Shown here one piece after another: positions 22,494-30,784 of a DNA stretch of 47,193 nucleotides. The stretch is from Bacillota bacterium (GTDB lineage: Bacteria; Bacillota; Sulfobacillia; JAJZYS01; JAJYTV01). The translations under genes were made by a program, and so were the position numbers. Below the pieces are notes generated by a model. The model ran no database searches, was not told the DNA's origin, and saw nothing but the letters and a program-made list of their open reading frames with translations. Each line of letters begins with the position of its first letter. The first letter of the stretch is position 1. The stretch is taken from the NCBI GenBank assembly GCA_021793315.1, contig JAJYSZ010000016.1:1-47193 (forward strand), read 5' to 3'.

Positions 22494-23315
22494 CTGCTTG
22501 CCGTCATCGCGGCCGTCGCCCTGGCGGTGGCCGTTTATCTGTTCGTGGGGATCTCGCCAGCAGAAAGCCTGCGGGCGGAAATCGCATCTGGACTGCGGCC
22601 CAAGGCTCCATTAAAGCAGAGACTGCGCGAGCGTCTCGTCGCCCTGGCGACGGGGCGCTTCGTCTCGCAGACCGTGCGCCAGCAGCTCGATGCCACGGGC
22701 CAGACGCTCGCGGCGTACCTGCAGCGCGCTCTTCTCTACATCATCGGCGGAGCCGTTCTTGTCTGGCTCGACGCGGGGCCGATCGGTGCGCCGGTCGGCG
22801 CTCTACTCGGACTGGGTATTGCACGGCTGCTGCTCTGGCGGCGCTACAATTCCTGGCTTCAGGAGGTGGTGGGAGAAGCGGGAGATCTCGTTACGTACCT
22901 GCAGGTCCGGCTCCATGCCGGCAGCACCGTCGAGCAGGCGGTCGCGGCAGTCGCCCCGCAGCTCCGCGGGCCGCTGCGCGTGGAGTGGGAGCGGATGCTC
23001 GCGCAGCGCCGCAGCGGCGCGTCGATGCGCGACGCGATCCTACGGCTCTCTGATCGCGTCTACGACCGCGACTTCGGCGCGGTGATGAGCCAGCTCGTCG
23101 TCTACGACCGCGAATCCGTGCCGGAGGAACCCTTCGGCAACCTCGCCGGCCACCTCGCCCGCATCCGGCAACTGCGGCGGGAATACCTCGTCCACAGGTC
23201 GACGTCCTCCATCACCGTCCTCACGGGCATTGCGGTGTTCATGGCCATCGCGTCGGCGGTGGCGCCGACGCTCTACCTGCTCTGGGTCCAGTCCATCGGA
23301 CAGATGCAACTCTGA
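22494..23315 (+). CDS. tadC: TadC-like pilus platform protein (T2SSF domain)
   Basis: About 273 residues if translated from CTG 22494. The next in-frame standard start is GTG 22527. I favour CTG 22494 because AGGAGG (22481-22486) is 7 nt before it and the added residues (LLAVIAAVALAVAV) complete an N-terminal membrane helix. The T2SSF domain has LVTYLQVRLHAGSTVEQAVA and RRSGASMRDAILRLSDRVYD, with terminal helices TVLTGIAVFMAIASAV and TLYLLWVQ. It follows TadB by 11 nt. Confidence 0.78.
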   Translation: MLAVIAAVALAVAVYLFVGISPAESLRAEIASGLRPKAPLKQRLRERLVALATGRFVSQTVRQQLDATGQTLAAYLQRALLYIIGGAVLVWLDAGPIGAPVGALLGLGIARLLLWRRYNSWLQEVVGEAGDLVTYLQVRLHAGSTVEQAVAAVAPQLRGPLRVEWERMLAQRRSGASMRDAILRLSDRVYDRDFGAVMSQLVVYDRESVPEEPFGNLAGHLARIRQLRREYLVHRSTSSITVLTGIAVFMAIASAVAPTLYLLWVQSIGQMQL

Positions 23316-23337
23316 AAGCGCGAAAGGGGTTTCAGAA

Positions 23338-23484
23338 TTGGGCAGCAACGATCAGTACATCACGGCAGGAATCATCCTGCTCGTCGCCATCGGCATCGGT
23401 GTAGCCGTCCACACCTTCCTTCCGGGAACGGTGTCCACGTTCATCACCACTACGGTCCAGAACATCCTCTCCCAGTTCCCTTGA
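23338..23484 (+). CDS. small Flp-pilin-like protein
   Basis: A 48-residue protein with TTG start at 23338 behind GAAAGGGG (23322-23329). It has a short polar start (GSNDQY), one hydrophobic helix (ITAGIILLVAIGIGVAVHTF), then PGTVSTFITTTVQNIL, which resembles the C-terminal part of Flp pilins. There is no leader peptide and no G/xxxxEY processing site. The position right after tadC fits the major pilin, which would then need no peptidase. It could instead be an accessory membrane peptide. Confidence 0.55.
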   Translation: MGSNDQYITAGIILLVAIGIGVAVHTFLPGTVSTFITTTVQNILSQFP

Positions 23485-23515
23485 TCGGTACGGACGCGAT
23501 CGCCACGAAGAAGGG

Positions 23516-23547
23516 GAAGGCCGGGATGCCCATGCACCCCGGCCTTC
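23516..23547 (+). terminator. hairpin after the small pilin-like gene
   Basis: GAAGGCCGGG (23516-23525) and CCCGGCCTTC (23538-23547) form a perfect 10-bp stem. There is no T tract. It may stabilise the pilin mRNA or partly stop transcription before the large adhesin gene, a common way of making much pilin and little adhesin. Confidence 0.5.
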
Positions 23548-23574
23548 GTCACGACAACGGTTGGGAGGGATCGC

Positions 23575-23631
23575 ATGGCATACGGCATAGTTCGCTTCCG
23601 CCCTCCGTTTGAGAGCATTCCTCGGGGCTGA
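23575..23631 (+). CDS. possible 18-residue leader peptide
   Basis: ATG 23575 lies 5 nt behind GGGAGGG and opens an 18-codon frame (MAYGIVRFRPPFESIPRG) ending in TGA 23629-23631, 37 nt before the adhesin start. The strong ribosome site is the only evidence. It could be an upstream ORF that tunes expression of the adhesin, or chance. Confidence 0.3.
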   Translation: MAYGIVRFRPPFESIPRG

Positions 23632-23668
23632 GTACCCATTCCCCGTAGATCCATTAGGAGGTGAATCC

Positions 23669-26600
23669 ATGCGACGTCTACTTCTCAAACTGTGGCGCGA
23701 AGAGGCCGGGGTCGCTCAGTACGTCGCGCTCGCCATCGCCCTGCCGATCCTCCTGATGGCGGCGGTGGCGGGCACAGCCCTGATCGAGACGGTCTCCGCG
23801 CAGTCCGTGCTGCACAACACGGCCGAGATCGTGGACCGCTCGCTTGTCGCAGACGGCTGCCTGACGCAGAACGCGCTGACTGCCGCGCAGCAGACGCTCC
23901 AGGCAAACAACATGAACCCGAACCAAGTCTATCTCGACACGACCGGAGGTTCCGGCGCGCAGCAACTCTACGGGCAGCGCGGCCTCTCGGTGAACATGGG
24001 CTACGATCTCAACCTCAACGTGCCCGGCACGAACTGGTCGGTTGCCAAGGACTATGTGCGGGCCCAGGTAGCTAGCGACCAGAGCCAGTACGTCCCGAAC
24101 GTTGTCAATAACTCGTCCTGCATCTCCACGACGGCGATGCAGACGGCTTTCCAGGGCACGCGGGGCCAGAATGGTGTGCAGTTGGCTGGTGGTTCCAGCT
24201 CGGGCGTCACTCCTCCGGCCACGATGCCGACCGCGATCACCGAGGCTGCGACTCCGACGACCGCGACGGTCGGTGAGACCGTGACGGTCAGCGGCCAGGT
24301 GTTGGAGAGCGGCTCGCCCGCTCCGGCCGGGGTCGCCGTTGCCATCTCCTCCTCGCAGGCCAACGCCACCGCGCAGACGAACGCGCAAGGCGGCTACACG
24401 GCCACGCTGACCTTTTCGCAACCCGGTACCGTGCAGATTGGCGTGATGGCCGGTTTGGTCACACAGACCGCCACGGTGGACGTCATCCCCGCGCAGCCCG
24501 CGACCATCCAGATTTCCGCGCCTAGCGCGATCGTAGTAGGCCAGCCCTTCACCATCTCCGGCACGGTGCTCGACGCTGCGGGCCAGGCCGTCGCCGACGG
24601 CACGCAAGTGTCGATCACCTCGAACGACGCCGCGGATGTTTCGAACCAGACCACTACTACGACTGCCGGACAGTTCATTTTCGATGTGTCGAGCGGCATC
24701 ACGTCGCTCGCGACGAACCCTGTCACGGTAAGCGTCTCGGCAAGCCCCGCCTCGCAGAGCGCATCCATCCAGGTGCAGCCGGGTGCGCCGCAGAGCGTCA
24801 GCTTCTCGGCAACACCCTCGTCCGAGACCGCCGGATCGCAGGTCTCCGTGAGCGGGCAGGTGCTCGGCCCGGACGGCACAGCCGTCGCTGCGGGGACGCA
24901 GGTCACGATCCAGTCCCCGAACGACACGGCGGACACCTTCCCGGTCCTCACAACGGACGCACAGGGTAACTTCTCCGGCACCGTGACACTTGATGAGGCC
25001 GGGCAGATCGACATGTACGCGAGCGCCGGCAAGGTGCAGAGCGCGCAGCAGACGGTGCAGGTGAGCGCGGGAGTGCCCAACCAGGTCGCAGGGCTCTCGG
25101 CGGATCCGAGCCCCGTGAACATGGGTGCGAACGACATCGTCTCCGGCACCGTGTTCGACCAGTACGGCAACCCGGTAGCTACGGGAACACAGGTCACACT
25201 GACATCGACGGGCTTCGCCTCGCCTGTGTCGGCCACCACCGGGGCCGGCGGCGAGTTTGCCACGACCGCGGTATTCCAGTCCTCCGGCATGCAGGTCGTG
25301 TCCGTCCAGTACCAGGGGGCAACTCTGCTCAACGGCACCGCTACTGTGAGCGTCAACATGCAGGGGGCCTATTCGCTCGTCGCTACGCAGTCGGCGACGA
25401 CGATCGTCGCTGGACAGACCCAGGCCGTGACTTTCACGCTCGAGGACTCGAACGGCAATCCGGTGGCCGGCGACACGATCGACTTCACGGAGACGCCCGA
25501 GGGCACTAGTTCGCTTTCGGCAACGTCTGCGACCACGAACTCCGCTGGCCAGGTCACGATCAACTTCTCGCCGACCGAGGCCGGCAATGCGGTGCTCACC
25601 GCTTCGCTCGCAGCCGACAACGGCACAACGACGGGAACCGCGGCGTGGATTGTCTCGGCGGCTTCCGAGAGCACCATCGACCCGCCTGCGATCACGCCGA
25701 GCGTCGTGCAGAGCATCAGCTACGGGGGCACCGTGGACCCGCAGATCAGCGGCATCGCGCTCGACCAGTACGGCAACCCGATCGCGGGAGCGACCGTGAC
25801 CATCACCGGCGGATGGGATCCCGGTGTCAACTTCACGGGCACGACGGACAGCACGGGCACGTTCAACATCTCCCTGACGCCTGTTGACCTCGGCGGGCCG
25901 TTCTACCCGACGATCACGGTCCAGTCGTCCCAGGGCACGACAACGCAAACGTATACGGATACCAGCCTCTCGGTGGTCAAGCAGCTCTACTACCTCACCG
26001 TGACCTCGCTCAGCGGCGCGAACGTCCCGGCCGGCACGCCCGAGGGCTTCGTGGCCACGCTTTCCGAGTACGGCGGCAACTCGAATGTGCCGGTTGCAGG
26101 TGCCTCGATCACGCTCGACGTCAGCTCCTCTGACAGCGCAAGCAGCAGTTGGAGTACCGCAACGCCCACACTTGCCGGCCCGACCAGCGTCACGGTCACG
26201 ACGAACAGCCAGGGGCAGGCGACCGCTAACGTCGCCTTCGAGAACAACCTCGGGTCGCAGACCGTGGAGGTTTCCTACCCCTACGACTCCACCCAGGGCT
26301 CCACCACGGTCAATGTGACCGCCAACACCGCGACGGCAGCATACTGGGGGTCTTCCAGCCCCAACCCGGTCGTAGCCGGTCAACCGTTCAAGTCGTCCGT
26401 GCAGCTCGTGGACAGCTACGGCTTCCCGGTGGCGGCGGGTGAGGCGGTCGGCCTCGCGTTCCCCGGTTCTACGGGTGCGACGTGGACTACCGCAGCCGGC
26501 GGCCAAGCCTCGGGCAGCGTCACCTCGACACTCGCGGGCAGCGGCTCCGTCACCGTGACGTCGATCGCGGGGCAAAGCGTCAGCGGTCTGCAGGCTTCTA

Positions 26601-27760
26601 GCCTCGAGACCGTCGTACCGGCGCCGATGGCGTACTTCTACCCGAAGCTGGGGCCGGCCAACAACACCGGCGGCACCATGCTCTCGGGCAACTCCTGGAC
26701 CGCCCCCAGCAGCCCCGCACAGGGACCGACCAACGCTTTCGGCACCCTCTCGGACCCACCGACCGGCGGCAGCACGTACTCCGTCGCGGGCGTCGGCTTC
26801 GACCAGTACGGCAACCAGGAGACGTCCGCTTCGGCGACCCTGAGCTGCGCCGCGGCGAGCGGCGGAGCCTGCCCGTCCCTGCCGGCCTCGGCCAGCGCCG
26901 GTTGGCAGAACGTCGGGGCCTTCGTCAGCGGCGCCTACACCCTAACGCTTACGCCCTCGAGCAGCTCCGGCGGCATCGCGTCGGCGCCTACCACAACGCA
27001 CCTCACGTTTACCGTACCCGGCCTCGTCGGCTGGAACGTCCAGGTGACTGGCAGCGCAAGCGCAGAGGGCAACTACGGCAGCACGATCAACCTCGGCACG
27101 TTCAGCGCTTCGTCAATCTCGCTGCAGTTCAGCGTCGAGGGCATCGACGAGAACGGCAACCCCTTCGTCGGCTACACCAACAACGGCACAGGCCAACTCG
27201 CCATCTCTGGCGCGGCCACGGTCCCGCTCGGATCCGCTGGCACACCGAATGGGTGGACGGCATGGAGCGGCAGCGCAACCTTCGGGCCGGGCACGTACAC
27301 CCTGACCATACCGGCGGGCAACTACGGGGCTGCAGGCGGGCAGAACTGGACGCCATCCGACAACACCTCCATTACGTTTACGGTGGCCAGCTCGCCCTAC
27401 CCGATAGTCAGTTCCGTGACAGTTCAAACCTGCACATCGGGTGGCAACACCTATGGTTCGGCCGTGTATATCTACGGCTCTGGTTTTGGCACCGGCGGGA
27501 CGATGACGCAATCACACACAGGATACGATCCCGGACCAAACGGCGGAGAGATCTGGCTTTACAATGCGGTCTTCAGCTACAACGTGGGGAACTCTGGCTC
27601 CTACCATTGGTACTCGGTGTCGTGGTCGCCAACCTTTATCGAGGTTGATTACCCCTTCGCTTGCAACGCATACGGCTATGGTTTCCAGATGGGCTACAAC
27701 AACATCTTGATCTACAACCCCCAAACGATGTACCAGACCACCTACTCGTGGGACTGGTGA
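23669..27760 (+). CDS. giant pseudopilin-like adhesin: TadE-type N-terminus plus many Ig-like domains
   Basis: A 1,363-residue protein from ATG 23669 behind TAGGAGGTG. Residues 1-45 (KLWREEAGVAQYVALAIALP, then a hydrophobic helix) resemble the start of TadE/TadG pseudopilins but lack the usual Glu at +5. A globular segment to about 175 holds two Cys. About eight to ten Ig-like/Big domains follow, each with the phrase FDQYGNPVATGTQVTLTS or a close variant. The C-terminal domain (about 1235-1363) is rich in Tyr, Asn, Gly and Trp, with YGSAVYIYGSGFGTGG as in IPT/TIG folds. It is likely a tip adhesin of the Tad pilus or a surface protein anchored by its helix. Confidence 0.75.
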   Translation: MRRLLLKLWREEAGVAQYVALAIALPILLMAAVAGTALIETVSAQSVLHNTAEIVDRSLVADGCLTQNALTAAQQTLQANNMNPNQVYLDTTGGSGAQQLYGQRGLSVNMGYDLNLNVPGTNWSVAKDYVRAQVASDQSQYVPNVVNNSSCISTTAMQTAFQGTRGQNGVQLAGGSSSGVTPPATMPTAITEAATPTTATVGETVTVSGQVLESGSPAPAGVAVAISSSQANATAQTNAQGGYTATLTFSQPGTVQIGVMAGLVTQTATVDVIPAQPATIQISAPSAIVVGQPFTISGTVLDAAGQAVADGTQVSITSNDAADVSNQTTTTTAGQFIFDVSSGITSLATNPVTVSVSASPASQSASIQVQPGAPQSVSFSATPSSETAGSQVSVSGQVLGPDGTAVAAGTQVTIQSPNDTADTFPVLTTDAQGNFSGTVTLDEAGQIDMYASAGKVQSAQQTVQVSAGVPNQVAGLSADPSPVNMGANDIVSGTVFDQYGNPVATGTQVTLTSTGFASPVSATTGAGGEFATTAVFQSSGMQVVSVQYQGATLLNGTATVSVNMQGAYSLVATQSATTIVAGQTQAVTFTLEDSNGNPVAGDTIDFTETPEGTSSLSATSATTNSAGQVTINFSPTEAGNAVLTASLAADNGTTTGTAAWIVSAASESTIDPPAITPSVVQSISYGGTVDPQISGIALDQYGNPIAGATVTITGGWDPGVNFTGTTDSTGTFNISLTPVDLGGPFYPTITVQSSQGTTTQTYTDTSLSVVKQLYYLTVTSLSGANVPAGTPEGFVATLSEYGGNSNVPVAGASITLDVSSSDSASSSWSTATPTLAGPTSVTVTTNSQGQATANVAFENNLGSQTVEVSYPYDSTQGSTTVNVTANTATAAYWGSSSPNPVVAGQPFKSSVQLVDSYGFPVAAGEAVGLAFPGSTGATWTTAAGGQASGSVTSTLAGSGSVTVTSIAGQSVSGLQASSLETVVPAPMAYFYPKLGPANNTGGTMLSGNSWTAPSSPAQGPTNAFGTLSDPPTGGSTYSVAGVGFDQYGNQETSASATLSCAAASGGACPSLPASASAGWQNVGAFVSGAYTLTLTPSSSSGGIASAPTTTHLTFTVPGLVGWNVQVTGSASAEGNYGSTINLGTFSASSISLQFSVEGIDENGNPFVGYTNNGTGQLAISGAATVPLGSAGTPNGWTAWSGSATFGPGTYTLTIPAGNYGAAGGQNWTPSDNTSITFTVASSPYPIVSSVTVQTCTSGGNTYGSAVYIYGSGFGTGGTMTQSHTGYDPGPNGGEIWLYNAVFSYNVGNSGSYHWYSVSWSPTFIEVDYPFACNAYGYGFQMGYNNILIYNPQTMYQTTYSWDW

Positions 27761-27802
27761 CGGCCGTTAGCGTTTACGTGTAACGAGTTAGTAAGGTAAA
27801 CG

Positions 27803-27833
27803 GGACAGGCCCAGGCAATGTCTGGACCTGTCC
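27803..27833 (+). terminator. hairpin after the adhesin gene
   Basis: GGACAGG (27803-27809) and CCTGTCC (27827-27833), with further CAG/CTG pairing inside, form a stem. The following bases (TGGAGCGTTG) are not T-rich. It may be a weak terminator or a stability element between the adhesin and the next gene. Confidence 0.4.
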
Positions 27834-27856
27834 TGGAGCGTTGAGGAGGTAGTGCC

Positions 27857-28486
27857 GTGCTGGCTATTGTGCTCGTGATCCTTGCTCTCGTCGCCGGCGT
27901 CATGACGGTTGTTCGCATTCGCTCCGGCAAGGGTGCCGTCATATTCGCCGTGTCTGCGGCCGTCCTGCTTCTCGGAGGCGTCCTGCTCCTGGTCTCGGCC
28001 CGGACACAACCGACATCCGCCGCAAGTCCGGGCGTTGTCGCGAGCGGCATTTCCGCTCCCGTGAACTACCACATGATCTCTGTGCTGGCTCCTTCGGGTC
28101 AGGAGATGCTGCTCAACGCCCAGAACTATCCCGTCCTCTTCGTCAGCCAAAATGACAGCATCAAGAGCATTGCGACCGCCTACGCCGCCATCCACAAAGC
28201 CAAGCGACCACTCATCCTCGTCGCGACGTACTTCCATACCGCGAACGCCAAGGCAGCGGCCAAGGAGGTCACTGCCTACCTGGCGGGCCAGGCCCCCGGC
28301 TTCCCCTGGGCTCTGCAGACCGGCCCCGCAGCCGAGTACGTTCAGTCCACCCCGACGCTCGTCTACTATGACCGGGCCGGGCGGCTGCATACGGCCACAG
28401 GCTCGGCTATCCTGTCCGACCTAAAGGCGGCCGTCCTGCTGCCGAGCAACCCGGCCGCCACCAGGACAGGAGGAACGAAGAAGTGA
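27857..28486 (+). CDS. membrane-anchored thioredoxin-fold-like protein without CxxC
   Basis: A 209-residue protein from GTG 27857 with GAGGAGG upstream. Two N-terminal membrane helices (LAIVLVILALVAGVMTVV, AVIFAVSAAVLLLGGVLLLV) are followed by an external domain. RPLILVATYFHTANAKAAAK and STPTLVYYDRAGRLHTATG have the strand-helix and cis-Pro loop pattern of thioredoxins, but the domain has no cysteines, so it is not a redox enzyme. It could be a folding aid or structural part of the surface machine. The stop overlaps the cpaB-like start. The fold assignment is from pattern only. Confidence 0.5.
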   Translation: MLAIVLVILALVAGVMTVVRIRSGKGAVIFAVSAAVLLLGGVLLLVSARTQPTSAASPGVVASGISAPVNYHMISVLAPSGQEMLLNAQNYPVLFVSQNDSIKSIATAYAAIHKAKRPLILVATYFHTANAKAAAKEVTAYLAGQAPGFPWALQTGPAAEYVQSTPTLVYYDRAGRLHTATGSAILSDLKAAVLLPSNPAATRTGGTKK

Positions 28487-29247
28487 GCAGAAAGGCTCGC
28501 CAGCGCGGCATCTTCCTCGCCCTCCTGGTGGGAATCGCGACGCTGGTCTTCGCGTGGGCGGGCGGCTCTGCCCGCGCAGGACGCACAACACAGATCGTCG
28601 AGGCGACGCAGAACCTGCAAGCAGGGGAAATCCTCTCGGTCTCGGACCTGACGACCGCGACAGTCTACAACCAGGGCACGAGCGGATACGTAACCGGCAT
28701 ACCATCCGTACAGGGCAAGCCGCTGCTCTACGACGTCGTGAAGGGCCAACCGATCATGAAGTCCGACATCTCGGGCACGGTGGTCAGGCAGGGTCTCGGG
28801 CAGGGGCAGGTCGGCGTCTTCTTGCCGGTGAACCTCGCCTCGTCGGCTGAAGTCGTTCCGGGCGACTATGTGGACGTCGTGTGGACCGGCTCTGCCAGCA
28901 CTGCCGCGAGCCAGGGAAGCGCGGGCTTTACGCCGGGGACTACGATCCTCACGCATGCCAAGGTCATCTCGGTGGTCACGAGCAATGGGGCACCCGTAGC
29001 CGCCACCACTGCCAGCGGATCGACAGTCGGTTCCTACGCGGCCAGTGTGCCGTCCGCAGTCGAACTGGCCGTGCCGCAGTTCCAGGCGCCGGACCTTGCT
29101 GAAGCCGCCGCCTCGGGCACGCTCTGGCTTGTGGTCGATCCGTGGGGGGTGTCCAGCACGGCACCTGCCTACATCCCACCGTCCGTTACAGTCCCGGCCA
29201 CCAACTCGCCTTCAGGCACGTCCAAGGGCACAACCACAAAGCCGTAA
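28483..29247 (+). CDS. cpaB: CpaB/RcpC-like SAF-domain pilus protein
   Basis: A 254-residue protein with GTG 28483 overlapping the upstream stop. An N-terminal membrane helix or signal (GIFLALLVGIATLVFAWAGG) precedes a SAF domain: QIVEATQNLQAGEILSVSDL, then a part with KGQPIMKSDIS and VFLPVNLASSAEVVPGDYVD. This is the Tad-pilus CpaB/RcpC pattern. The tail is Ser/Thr/Pro-rich. In monoderms CpaB may bind the cell wall or pilus base, since there is no outer membrane. It confirms the Tad identity of the locus. Confidence 0.78.
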   Translation: MSRKARQRGIFLALLVGIATLVFAWAGGSARAGRTTQIVEATQNLQAGEILSVSDLTTATVYNQGTSGYVTGIPSVQGKPLLYDVVKGQPIMKSDISGTVVRQGLGQGQVGVFLPVNLASSAEVVPGDYVDVVWTGSASTAASQGSAGFTPGTTILTHAKVISVVTSNGAPVAATTASGSTVGSYAASVPSAVELAVPQFQAPDLAEAAASGTLWLVVDPWGVSSTAPAYIPPSVTVPATNSPSGTSKGTTTKP

Positions 29248-29254
29248 GAGCCGC

Positions 29255-29295
29255 ACCGACCCGGCCTTTCCGTCCTGGACGGGGGCCGGGTTGGT
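29255..29295 (+). terminator. terminator-like hairpin after cpaB
   Basis: ACCGACCCGGCC (29255-29266) pairs with GGCCGGGTTGGT (29284-29295), 12 bp with one G-U pair. No strong T run follows. It separates cpaB from the glycosyltransferase-like gene. Confidence 0.5.
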
Positions 29296-29341
29296 CATGT
29301 CCGGCCCATTGCCGAAGCACGGGATCGAGGGAGGTGTTCTG

Positions 29342-30742
29342 TTGGCAGGCAATACCCGCTTCGTCGCTATCTTGACGGCAGTGGCTGCCCTGATCATGCT
29401 CGCCGCGACCTCGGCGCACGGCTTCGCGGGCGACCTGCTCATGGACATCCAGAACGGCCGCTGGATTCTTGCGCACGGCGTCATCCCCCTGCACGACTTC
29501 ACGACGCAGGCCATGTACGGGCGCCCCTGGTCGGACAGCGAGTGGCTCTACTGCGTCTATGCCGCGTGGCTCTACAGCCACTTCGGACGCATGGGCGTCT
29601 TCTGGGGGCTCTTGCCGTTGACCGCGATGATTGCCCTCTTCATTTCCTTGTTCGCGGTGCGCGCTGGACGTACTTGGGGTGTTCTCCTTGCGATCCTCGC
29701 GGCATCCGCCATGACGATCGTGATGAACCCAAGACCACAACTCGTCTCCTACGCCCTCTTCGCTTTCGGCCTCTGGGCGGTGATGCAATACCGCAACGCA
29801 CAGAGCTGGCCCATCTGGGTTTTCGTCGCCACGGTGCTGCTCTGGGCCAACGCCCATGCCTCGGCGGTGCTGGGCCCGGCGCTGCTTCTGTCGGAACTCT
29901 TGTTGGGGGCAAGCGAGCGCAGGCGCGGTCTCGTGGTGCCGACTCTCGTTGCGATCGTGTTTGTCTTTGCGCATCCCGGAGGTCTTCATTCGGGCAGCAG
30001 TTTCCTCGCGCAAATCTTCTCCCCAGGGATCCTTAGTACGATCCAAGAGTGGATGTCGCCGAACTTCCAGACGTACACAGGGCTATTGATTTTGCCGTGG
30101 ATCATCCTGTCGCTCTCGTTCCTGGTCCCGGCTGCCTACCGGGCACGAGACTGGGCCGGCCTCTCCTGGGCGCTCCTCGGCCCGTTGGCGGCGCTCTTCG
30201 CGGTGCGCTTCGCGCCCTACATGATGCTCGGCTCCCTGGCGCTCGCGGGAGCCTACTGGCCCGAGCGGCTTCGCCGCATGGACGCGCCGAAGATGGCGAC
30301 GGTGGCAGCCAGCGCCTTCGCTCTGTTTCTCACGGCCTCGACGGCGATCGCGGCGGCCGAGGGGACTTTGTTCCCGGTGCGCGAGCCGGTGGCGGCCATC
30401 GCGTACCTCAAGGCGCATCACGCCAAGGACGTGCTGGCATTCTATCCCTTCGGCGACGCCTTGGAGTTCTATGACGTGAGGCCATTCGTGGACGGCAAGG
30501 CGGAACTCTGGACCGGGCGGCCCTGGTGGCCCGCCTACATCGCGGCGCAGACGGAACAGGGCGGCATCGCCCGGTTCGCGGCGACGTGGGATCCGCGGGT
30601 TCGCTGGATCCTCTGGCCGGTGAACGGCTACGGCGGTTCGCAGCCGCTGCGTGCCACCGGCTGGAAGCTCGTCTACGTCAATCACCACGGCAGCGGCGGG
30701 ATCGACGCCGGGGTGTGGGAGCGGGCGGCAACAGTGACTTAG
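29342..30742 (+). CDS. GT-C-fold glycosyltransferase-like membrane protein
   Basis: A 466-residue protein. TTG 29342 follows AGGGAGGT. ATG 29297 is in frame but overlaps the terminator-like region and lacks a site. About ten membrane helices are visible. The first external loop, GRWILAHGVIPLHDFTTQAM then GRPWSDSEWLY, matches GT-C enzymes of the PMT/ArnT type, in which acidic residues in this loop are catalytic. A C-terminal soluble domain follows (FYPFGDALEFYDVRPFVDGK). It could glycosylate pilus or adhesin proteins from a lipid-linked donor on the outer face. Substrate unknown. Confidence 0.62.
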   Translation: MAGNTRFVAILTAVAALIMLAATSAHGFAGDLLMDIQNGRWILAHGVIPLHDFTTQAMYGRPWSDSEWLYCVYAAWLYSHFGRMGVFWGLLPLTAMIALFISLFAVRAGRTWGVLLAILAASAMTIVMNPRPQLVSYALFAFGLWAVMQYRNAQSWPIWVFVATVLLWANAHASAVLGPALLLSELLLGASERRRGLVVPTLVAIVFVFAHPGGLHSGSSFLAQIFSPGILSTIQEWMSPNFQTYTGLLILPWIILSLSFLVPAAYRARDWAGLSWALLGPLAALFAVRFAPYMMLGSLALAGAYWPERLRRMDAPKMATVAASAFALFLTASTAIAAAEGTLFPVREPVAAIAYLKAHHAKDVLAFYPFGDALEFYDVRPFVDGKAELWTGRPWWPAYIAAQTEQGGIARFAATWDPRVRWILWPVNGYGGSQPLRATGWKLVYVNHHGSGGIDAGVWERAATVT

Positions 30743-30784
30743 GGCTTACGTTAGTCAGCCCCTCGGAGAAAGGAACTGGTCACG

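Noticed and set aside
23678-26575. A 965-codon open frame on the minus strand
   Set aside because: It is the antisense shadow of the Ig-repeat adhesin. The product is Arg/Gly/His-rich with no domain, and the plus strand has a clear ribosome site and repeats.
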